64,000 nt of DNA, taken from assembly GCA_028284445.1 (NCBI GenBank), contig JANQRS010000008.1, forward strand, positions 1-64,000, written 5' to 3'. The position numbers and the translations under genes are program-made. This DNA comes from Calditrichia bacterium (GTDB lineage Bacteria; Calditrichota; Calditrichia; RBG-13-44-9; J075). The notes below the pieces were generated by a model, which was given only the letters and a program-made list of their open reading frames with translations, did no database searches and was not told the DNA's origin. Shown piece by piece: positions 27,539 through 35,712 of the stretch. Positions within the stretch are counted from its first letter, which is position 1; each line of letters begins with the position of its first letter.

Positions 27539-30500
27539 ATGAAACAATACCACAGAACCGTATTGCCCTTCCTGGTCATTCTCCTGGTTGGTAGCGTCTT
27601 TTCCCAGCAGGGACCGAGTCGCCTACCTGTCAATCAGGTCACCTTCACACTTTATGCGGACGATCCGGTTGCAACGGATTTCATTCGTTCACAATCATGC
27701 GCCTGGATCGACGCAGATGGAGATGGCGATCCGGATTTGTTCGTTGCCAATAGAGATGAGGCGAATATTCTCTATAATAATCTTGGCAATGGAATTTTCG
27801 AAAAGGCCAGTAGCGGACCACTTGTAAATGACGTCCTGGATTCTCAGCACTCAACCTGGGGCGATTATGATAATGACGGGCTTATAGATGCTCTGGTAAC
27901 TGACAGGGACGGCAATAACGTTCTCTACCGCAATTTAGGCAACTTGGATTTTGAGCGGGTGGAGGATGGACCTTTTACCTTTGATTTCGTCAATTCACTG
28001 AGCGGCAGTTGGGTTGATATTGATTCAGACGGCTACCTGGACATTTTTCTTGGCACTGGAAATGACAACAACAATCGCCTTTTTAGGAATATTGGCGGCG
28101 GCACATTCCAGGAAGAAATTGACGACATACTTGTGACCAGCGCCGGAGACGGACAGGGTTCGGTATGGGGAGACTATGATAATGATGGTGATCAGGACTT
28201 ATTCATTGTCAGTCGTGGTGGTCGCAATAACAATCTGTTTCGAAATGACGGCAGCGGCAACTTTACCCCAATCACAGATTTAGCCATTAGCAGTGATGGA
28301 GGTGATTCTCAAAGCGCCAGTTGGGGCGATCTCAACAATGATGGTCATCTTGATCTTTTCGTGACGAATGACGGGGACGCTAATTTTCTCTACTTCAATA
28401 ATGGCGATGCGACATTTAGCCGGGAAGTCAATAGCCCGGCTGTCGCCGATATCGGAGATTTTACCGGTAGCACTTTGGCAGACTTTAACAATGATGGCTG
28501 GCTGGATATCTTTATTACCAGTAACAGCGATGAAGTAGAAGATGGACAGAACCGGCTATATTTTAATAATGGTGATGGCACATTTACTGCTACTTTAGAT
28601 ACCACCACCTATATCTATAACAAGAGTTCTCGCGGTACTGCCACGGCTGACTATGACCGTGATGGTGACCTGGATATCTATATCGCCCGGAATGGCTTTG
28701 AAAATTTTTTGTTTGAAAATAATGGCAATGAAAATCACTGGATCATGCTGAGTTGTGTTGGTCGAGCCAGTAATCGATCAGCGATTGGCAGCCGGGTATG
28801 GGCAAAAGCTGCGATCGATGGTGGTGAATCAATTTGGCAAATGCGTGAAATCGCCTCGCAAACCGGACATTTTGGACAAAATAGCCTGGAAGTTGAATTT
28901 GGTTTGGGTGTAGCTACAACGGTCGATTCGATTCGCATTGAATGGCCCAGCGGCGCAGAGCAGGTTCTTACAAATCTGGCGGCGGACCAGTTTCTCACCG
29001 TTTATGAACTCGCTCCGCCGCGAGTTATTACTCAACCGCCAACTGTAAATAGCGCCTCAAGTGCAACACTTCGGGGTCTGGTCAATGCCGCTTCTTTTGA
29101 CGCAATGGTTCAGTTTGAATGGGGGACGGACTCCAGCTACGGCAATATTGTCGATGCTGATGTTCGCATGGTTACCGATAGTAGCGATATTTTCGTGAGC
29201 GCCACAATAAGTGGTCTAACACCCGGCCAGCCGTACTTTTATCGCCCGGTGGCAAGCAGCATTCAGGGACAGTCATTTGGACAAAATCGTATATTCACAA
29301 CGGACTTTAGCAATGTTCTTGAGTCCGGTATTGGAATGGATGAAGCACCGTCACGGGGCCTCGCCTGGGCAGATTATGATGGTGATGGCGATTCCGATCT
29401 CTTCGTCACCAATAGTGCCGGATTTGACAATGCCCTGTACCGCAATGATGGCAGTGGTACATTTACCAGCATAATAGCGGCGTTTACTGAAGGAGGCAGT
29501 TCTCAAAGCGCTGCCTGGGGAGATTTTGATGGAGACGGAGATCTTGATCTGTTTGTCGCTAATGCGCTGGCAGAAAACAACGCGCTGTATCGCAATGATG
29601 GCGGCGATAATTTCACAAAAATCATCAGCGGTGATATCGTAAATGATCAGGGCCGTTCTTTTGGCGCCAGTTGGGTTGATTATGACAGCGACGGGTTCGT
29701 TGATCTTTACGTCGCGAACATTGGCGCGAATTTCCTCTACAAAAATAACGGTAACGGGACCTTCTCATCTGTCTCAGTTGGCGACATCGTAGAAGACAAA
29801 GAAAATTCAGTCGGTGCCAGCTGGGTAGACTACAATGGTGATGGTTATCCGGACGTTTTTGTTGCCAATACCACAGCGCCCGGTGGTCAGAACAACACGC
29901 TTTATCAAAACAATGGTGACGGCAGCTTCACCAAAATATTAACCGGACCTATTGTCAGCGATGGCGGCGTATCCAATGGGGGTAGCTGGGGTGATTATGA
30001 CAGTGACGGTGATCCGGACCTCTATGTGGCCAACGGTGCAGAAGGGTTTTCAGCAGAAAATTTTCTTTACCGTAATGTTGGCAATGGGCAATTTGAGCGA
30101 GTATTCGATTCCGGTACAACGGATGATAGCAGACAAAGCTATGGCAGCAGCTGGATCGACTTTGATAACGACGGAGATCTCGACCTCTACGTAGCCAATT
30201 CTCGCCGGGACAATCAGCTTTTCGAAAACGACGGTAGTGGACAATTTACACCGGTGACATTCGTCGGACCGGTGAGTGATGGCGGTGCATCAATTGCCTG
30301 CGGCTGGAGCGATTATGATCTTGATGGTGATCTGGATCTGTTTGTTGCCAATGCTGTCCAGCAGAACTTCATTTATGAAAGTAATATCCCTGTCGGCCGG
30401 CATATGTTTGTTCAAACGCAAGGGATCTTTAGCAACACGTTTGGTATTGGATCGCGAATTCGGATGAAAGTGAGTTTGCAGGGGAGTCAGGCGCCGGTTT

Positions 30501-33500
30501 GGCTGGTGAGAGATATTCTTGCCCAAAGCGGACACAATGCCCAGCAAGGTGTGTCTGCACATTTTGGCCTTGGTGAAGCCAGCGTGATTGACAGTCTTGA
30601 AATTCTATGGCCGAACGGCGCTGTCCAAACGATGATTGACGTGCCGGTTCAGGATACACTGACAATAATTGAGTCCAATGGACAATCAATCCTTTCCGGG
30701 CCTGTGGTGGAAGATGAAGCAAATTCGCAGGACGTGACTTGGGGTGACTATGATAATGATGGTGATCTTGATCTCTACGTGGCGAATACCGGACCCAATA
30801 ATCTCTACCGAAATCTTGGCGACGGCAATTTTGAGCGCGTTACAGATGGTGACCTTGTCACTGACGATCAGCTTTCGACTAGTGCTACCTGGGTTGATTA
30901 TGATAATGACGGCGACGTGGACCTCTTTGTAACCAACGGTTCTATGGATGTCCGGGCCGCAAATAACCTCTATCAGAATAACGGTGATGGCAGCTTTTTA
31001 TCGGCAGATGCCGGGGAATTAACCGGCAGTAGATTCAGATCGTTTGAGTCAGCCTGGGGGGATTTGGATAATGATGGCGATCTGGATGTAATTGTTGCCA
31101 ATTTTGCAAATCCTACAGTGGTCTATCTGAACCAGAGTGATGGCACCTTTCGTTCGGATCGGCAATCCACCATAAGTGCTGTAGCCAATCGCGCGTTTGG
31201 TGTCAGCCTTGCCGACTATGACAACGACGGTGACCTCGATGTCTTTATTGCAAATTTTGGTACCAATAATTCACTATTCGAAAACCAGGGAAACGCCCGG
31301 TTTGTACAAATCGAAACTGGAGATATTGTCCAGAATAAGGGCCAATCTGCAACAGGTATCTGGGCGGATTATGATCTGGATGGCGATCTTGATATCTTCG
31401 TTCCGAATGGCAGAGAAAACTTCTTATATGAAAACATAGGCAGCGGTACATTTACCAGGATTCTGGGTAGTCCGCTGGTGACAAATGAAGCCTTCTCTCC
31501 CGGCGCAGCCTGGGGAGATTATGACAATGATGGTGATCCGGATCTTTATATTAGTAATATTGACAGACCGGATGAGTTATATCGAAACATTGGCGGCGGA
31601 GAATTTGTTCTGGTGAACGCGCTTAGTGGTCCGGCCAGCAGGAGCGATTCCAGTTCCTCAATTAACTGTACTTGGGCAGATTATGATAATGATGGCGATT
31701 TGGATATCTATGTCGCGAAAGGTGATTTTGAGCCTGATTCAACGGCAAGGAATCGTCTTTACCGCTTTACCAATCGGGCCAATAGCAAGCCGGCCAACCC
31801 GGCCAATCTTTCTTATCAAATTATAGACAATAACACCGTTCAGCTTGTATGGGATGCCGGCGAAGATGGTGAAACGCCGCAGCGTGCGCTCAAATACGGT
31901 CTCTACCTGGGGACCTCGCCAGGTGGCAATGATGTGATTGCCTCAAATGCAGACAATCAGTCCGGCTTTCGACGGGTTATTGATGAAGGCAGTAAAAGCC
32001 TGACCACTGGCCGGCTATTGACGGACGTCCCGCTGGGTGAATTCTTCTGGTCCGTTCAGGCAATTGATGGGGCATTTAGCGGATCTGAATTTGCCGCCGA
32101 GCAAAAATTTCGGCGCAGTATTGAGCAAAATTTGGCAGGCGTGGGATTATCCGGCGGGATTGCCAATTGGATTGATTACGATGTGGATGGCGATCTGGAT
32201 ATTTTTCTGACCGGGGAAGATGCCGCCGGAGAATTGAAAGCAGTTCTTTATCGTAACGATTCCAAAGGATATACGATCGATAGCCTTGCTGTGGAAATGC
32301 TTGTAGCGACAGGAGATGGTGCAGCTGCCTGGAGCGATTATGATAATGATGGTGATCCCGACATCTTTTTGAGCGGATTGCTTGCTGATGGCGCACCTTC
32401 GGCGCGCCTCTACCGAAATGAAAATGGCATTTTGGTACCTGTTGTGGATTTGGATGAGGTCTTTATTGATGTCGCAAGTGGCGCAGCTGCCTGGGCTGAT
32501 TATGACAACGACGGCGATGTAGACCTGTTAGTTGCGGGCGAAACGGCCAGCGGGCTCCCACTTACAGCTCTGTACCGCAATCAGGATGCTACCTTTGAGT
32601 TGGATTTCGGGGTCTCTGATATACTGGCGAATGTCCGGCATGCCGCTTTGGCCTGGAGTGATTACGATCTTGACAGCGATCTGGATGTATTTATCAGCGG
32701 AGACTCTGAAGATGGTGTGGTCAGCCGGTTGTATGAAAACACCGACGGTGATTTCCGGCAGGTTGTTGCACCAATTCCTGGTGTCCAAAAAGCGGCTCTT
32801 GATTGGGGCGACTATGATAACGACGGTGATCCCGATTTACTGTTAAGTGGCGAATTTGGTGGATTCAAGATCTTGCGCATTTATCGCAACAATCGTCTTC
32901 AGGGATTTTCTGAGATCAATCCGGGACTGCCCGGAATTTCTAACGGCAGCCTGTATTGGGCGGATTATGATAATGATGGCGATCTGGATATTCTGCTGAA
33001 CGGCAGTGGGGATGATGGCGCAATTAGCCAGTCTTATCGCAACGACAATGGACAATTTATTGCAGACGAAGGTATTACTTTGTGGATAGATCAGGTTGAG
33101 GATGGATATCTGACAGTCGGAGATGCAGATGGCGATTTTGATCTTGATATTCTTCTCAGCGGTTCCCTCGACGCAATACCGGTTAGTAGAACATTTTTGT
33201 ATGCTGGCGCCCAAACCAACCGGCCTTCACCACCAACCGGTTTACAAACATTGGCTGTTGGCGACAGCGTTATTTTTGAATGGGAACCGGGCGAGGACGA
33301 CTTAACGCCCGTTTCAGGGTTGACTTACAACCTCCGCGTTGGGACATCACCGGGAGCTGCTGACATCTTCTCAGCGATGTCAGATTCAAGTGGACGCCAG
33401 CTTCTACCGCAGAAAGGCAATGCCGGTCATAATACCAGCTGGAAAATCCAGGGCTTAGCCATGGACACCTACTATTGGAGTGTTCAGACAATTGATCATT

Positions 33501-35467
33501 CATTAAACGGATCTGAATTTAGCGCAGAAGCGATGATTGCTTATAATCCGCCGATCATCGTGAATCCACCGGCCGATACCCTGGTTGGTAACACCAGCCC
33601 TTTTTCGATTGATCTGAACACGGTTTTCCGCGATCCCGGCCAAAGCGTTCTGGTATTCTCGGCATCGTCCTCCGACAGTTCAATTGTCAGCGTAGGGATA
33701 GGAGCCAATTCGACGATAACAATTACGCCACTTCGTCTGGGTAGCGTCACAATAGAATTGACGGCGCGCAATGATCGTCAGGGTTTTCAACGAACGGATT
33801 TCCAAATCGAGGTTGACCAGACCCCGATCGTTGGCATACCGCGTTACGAAGATATTGCACAAATTGATCAACCACATTTTGTAGCTACAACCATTACGGA
33901 CAATCAAGCAATTGAAACGCTTAATACCGTCATTTATTTTCGGCGTGGCGGTGACCCGAATTTCTTTAACGCGCCCATGACTTTTGGCGGTGCGTCCGGC
34001 GAATTTGAGTTCATGATCCCTGATTTCGTGATCGATGATCGCGGTGCGGATTTCTACATTGAGGCAACCGACGAGCGGAACTTGATGAGTCGCGAGTGGT
34101 CTGCTGAACGCTACCAGGCAATTCGTGTTCAATTCCCCGGTATTCGCCGGAATGAGCCACAGCCCTTCGGAACTGAACAAACAGCTTACCGGCTTTTTTC
34201 TATACCTTACGAGTTGGATAATAACGGCGTTCTGGCCACGCTGGAAGATGAATTGGGTGAATATGATATAACTCGCTGGCGATTTTTTGAAATATTGGAA
34301 AACAAACAGGTACGCGAGTTCCCGAACGTAACCGAAATCCGGCCCGGGCATGCTTATTGGCTTGCAGTTAGCACAGAGGGCATAACTTTGGGTGGTGGAC
34401 CAGGCAAAACGATTCGGACCGATGAACCCTATAAAATAGCGCTTCATGCCGGTTGGAATGCTATCGCTACGCCTTTCAATTACTCGATTCCAAGGTCAAA
34501 TCTCAGTCTGGTAAGCGGTGACAGTATTGCAATGGACCATTACCGCAGTCGCTGGCTTGGTAATGAGGCTGTGGATCAGTTATTGCCCTTCGAAGGATAC
34601 ATCCTGATGAATGCATCTTCGACTGAAGCAGATACCTTGCTTATCGATCCCGTGATAAAGGAATCTGCAGGAAAGCAGCCCGGAAAGAAGCAAGTGGTTG
34701 ATAAAAGCGGAAAAGATGAATGGCGTATCGAAATCCACGCTCGCAATCAACAGGCGCGGGATGTGGTAAATATTGCCGGTGTATCGGAAGGTGCTCTCAA
34801 TGGGTATGGCTTGGAGGATGCGCCTGAGCCGCTCTTTATTGGCCAGTATGTTGCCGTATATTTTCCCCATCCTGAATGGGGTAAGTCTATCGATGCCTTT
34901 ACAGCCGATATTCGAAAGCCGTTTGAGAACCACGCAATTTGGGAATTTGAGTTAAAGACCAATTTTACCGATGAAGTTTCGCTTGCGTTCGAAGGGCTTG
35001 AGGATGTGCCGGAAGCTTATCATGTATGGCTTTTGGATGACGTGACCATGACTTCAAAAGATTTACGCATTGACAACCGGTATTCAATTGCCGGGCGTGA
35101 CGCTCGCCATCCGCGTCGATTAAAATTGCTTGTCGGTGATCCGGATGAAATCGAGTCCATTCTCGATGAATATCAGGTCTTGCCGGAGCAATTTGAGCTG
35201 CATCAGAATTTTCCTAATCCATTTAATCCTTCGACAACTGTTCGGTTTGGCTTGCCTTCATCCGGACAGGTGAATCTGGTTGTTTATAATGTACTTGGGC
35301 AAACAATACGTGAATTGAGCCGCCAGGAATTTTTTGAGGCCGGCTACCATACCCGTGTCTGGGATGGCCGAAACGATGGCGGACAGAAAGTTGCCAGCGG
35401 TGTCTATTTCCTGCGCATGCAGACGGCCGGCTTTGTGAAAACAAAGAAGATGCTATTGATTGAGTAG
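27539..35467 (+). CDS. Giant secreted FG-GAP/VCBS protein with four seven-repeat propellers and a T9SS-like tail
   Basis: A 2642-residue protein with a signal peptide (LPFLVILLVGSVFSQ). It has 28 FG-GAP/VCBS repeats of pattern W-x-DYDNDGD-x-DLF-x-N...LYRN-x-G-x-F, in four blocks of seven (residues about 41-400, 590-947, 1050-1412, 1528-1888). Each DxDxDG loop is a likely calcium site. ASPIC/UnbV domains follow blocks 1 and 2; Fn3-like domains follow block 1's ASPIC domain and blocks 3 and 4. Ig/cadherin-like and unassigned beta domains come next. The last ~95 residues are a Por/FlgD-like sorting tail (NFPNPFNPSTTVRFGLP, then YNVLGQ, SGVYFLRM). The start is ATG 27539 with AAGAGG upstream. It is the fourth gene of the CHAT/TIR operon, an unusual partner. 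Confidence 0.93.
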   Translation: MKQYHRTVLPFLVILLVGSVFSQQGPSRLPVNQVTFTLYADDPVATDFIRSQSCAWIDADGDGDPDLFVANRDEANILYNNLGNGIFEKASSGPLVNDVLDSQHSTWGDYDNDGLIDALVTDRDGNNVLYRNLGNLDFERVEDGPFTFDFVNSLSGSWVDIDSDGYLDIFLGTGNDNNNRLFRNIGGGTFQEEIDDILVTSAGDGQGSVWGDYDNDGDQDLFIVSRGGRNNNLFRNDGSGNFTPITDLAISSDGGDSQSASWGDLNNDGHLDLFVTNDGDANFLYFNNGDATFSREVNSPAVADIGDFTGSTLADFNNDGWLDIFITSNSDEVEDGQNRLYFNNGDGTFTATLDTTTYIYNKSSRGTATADYDRDGDLDIYIARNGFENFLFENNGNENHWIMLSCVGRASNRSAIGSRVWAKAAIDGGESIWQMREIASQTGHFGQNSLEVEFGLGVATTVDSIRIEWPSGAEQVLTNLAADQFLTVYELAPPRVITQPPTVNSASSATLRGLVNAASFDAMVQFEWGTDSSYGNIVDADVRMVTDSSDIFVSATISGLTPGQPYFYRPVASSIQGQSFGQNRIFTTDFSNVLESGIGMDEAPSRGLAWADYDGDGDSDLFVTNSAGFDNALYRNDGSGTFTSIIAAFTEGGSSQSAAWGDFDGDGDLDLFVANALAENNALYRNDGGDNFTKIISGDIVNDQGRSFGASWVDYDSDGFVDLYVANIGANFLYKNNGNGTFSSVSVGDIVEDKENSVGASWVDYNGDGYPDVFVANTTAPGGQNNTLYQNNGDGSFTKILTGPIVSDGGVSNGGSWGDYDSDGDPDLYVANGAEGFSAENFLYRNVGNGQFERVFDSGTTDDSRQSYGSSWIDFDNDGDLDLYVANSRRDNQLFENDGSGQFTPVTFVGPVSDGGASIACGWSDYDLDGDLDLFVANAVQQNFIYESNIPVGRHMFVQTQGIFSNTFGIGSRIRMKVSLQGSQAPVWLVRDILAQSGHNAQQGVSAHFGLGEASVIDSLEILWPNGAVQTMIDVPVQDTLTIIESNGQSILSGPVVEDEANSQDVTWGDYDNDGDLDLYVANTGPNNLYRNLGDGNFERVTDGDLVTDDQLSTSATWVDYDNDGDVDLFVTNGSMDVRAANNLYQNNGDGSFLSADAGELTGSRFRSFESAWGDLDNDGDLDVIVANFANPTVVYLNQSDGTFRSDRQSTISAVANRAFGVSLADYDNDGDLDVFIANFGTNNSLFENQGNARFVQIETGDIVQNKGQSATGIWADYDLDGDLDIFVPNGRENFLYENIGSGTFTRILGSPLVTNEAFSPGAAWGDYDNDGDPDLYISNIDRPDELYRNIGGGEFVLVNALSGPASRSDSSSSINCTWADYDNDGDLDIYVAKGDFEPDSTARNRLYRFTNRANSKPANPANLSYQIIDNNTVQLVWDAGEDGETPQRALKYGLYLGTSPGGNDVIASNADNQSGFRRVIDEGSKSLTTGRLLTDVPLGEFFWSVQAIDGAFSGSEFAAEQKFRRSIEQNLAGVGLSGGIANWIDYDVDGDLDIFLTGEDAAGELKAVLYRNDSKGYTIDSLAVEMLVATGDGAAAWSDYDNDGDPDIFLSGLLADGAPSARLYRNENGILVPVVDLDEVFIDVASGAAAWADYDNDGDVDLLVAGETASGLPLTALYRNQDATFELDFGVSDILANVRHAALAWSDYDLDSDLDVFISGDSEDGVVSRLYENTDGDFRQVVAPIPGVQKAALDWGDYDNDGDPDLLLSGEFGGFKILRIYRNNRLQGFSEINPGLPGISNGSLYWADYDNDGDLDILLNGSGDDGAISQSYRNDNGQFIADEGITLWIDQVEDGYLTVGDADGDFDLDILLSGSLDAIPVSRTFLYAGAQTNRPSPPTGLQTLAVGDSVIFEWEPGEDDLTPVSGLTYNLRVGTSPGAADIFSAMSDSSGRQLLPQKGNAGHNTSWKIQGLAMDTYYWSVQTIDHSLNGSEFSAEAMIAYNPPIIVNPPADTLVGNTSPFSIDLNTVFRDPGQSVLVFSASSSDSSIVSVGIGANSTITITPLRLGSVTIELTARNDRQGFQRTDFQIEVDQTPIVGIPRYEDIAQIDQPHFVATTITDNQAIETLNTVIYFRRGGDPNFFNAPMTFGGASGEFEFMIPDFVIDDRGADFYIEATDERNLMSREWSAERYQAIRVQFPGIRRNEPQPFGTEQTAYRLFSIPYELDNNGVLATLEDELGEYDITRWRFFEILENKQVREFPNVTEIRPGHAYWLAVSTEGITLGGGPGKTIRTDEPYKIALHAGWNAIATPFNYSIPRSNLSLVSGDSIAMDHYRSRWLGNEAVDQLLPFEGYILMNASSTEADTLLIDPVIKESAGKQPGKKQVVDKSGKDEWRIEIHARNQQARDVVNIAGVSEGALNGYGLEDAPEPLFIGQYVAVYFPHPEWGKSIDAFTADIRKPFENHAIWEFELKTNFTDEVSLAFEGLEDVPEAYHVWLLDDVTMTSKDLRIDNRYSIAGRDARHPRRLKLLVGDPDEIESILDEYQVLPEQFELHQNFPNPFNPSTTVRFGLPSSGQVNLVVYNVLGQTIRELSRQEFFEAGYHTRVWDGRNDGGQKVASGVYFLRMQTAGFVKTKKMLLIE

Positions 35468-35471
35468 TGCC

Positions 35472-35712
35472 TTTAGACAGGATGAACAGGATTGACAGGA
35501 TTTTCAAAAACCTTTCGGCACAGATTTACACCGATCTGCACAGCTGGACACAAAAGATTCATAATGTATAGAAAGTCAAGAATTAGTTAGAAGAGAGTTA
35601 TTAATTCCAAACCTTTTAGCTTTAAATCTATCTTTCCTATCTGTGGAAATCTGTGTGGATCCGTGTGGAGAGGTTTTAATCTCTTTGGATCATCCTGCTT
35701 ATCCTGTCTAAA
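35472..35712. repeat. Large inverted repeat of ACAGGAT-type and CACAGATTT-type units
   Basis: The gap between two convergent genes is a near-symmetrical inverted repeat. The left arm (35472-35543) holds TTTAGACAGGATGAACAGGA and then CACAGATTTACACCGATCTG. The right arm (35641-35712) holds the reverse complements of the same two units in mirrored order. The central ~97 bases are AT-rich. Very similar ACAGGATNNACAGGAT units are widespread dispersed repeats in environmental bacterial genomes. The right arm overlaps the last bases of the kinase gene and supplies its TAG stop. Confidence 0.88.

Noticed and set aside
35472..35712. CRISPR array or IS element ends
   Set aside because: There are only mirrored pairs of two different units, no regular spacers and no transposase.
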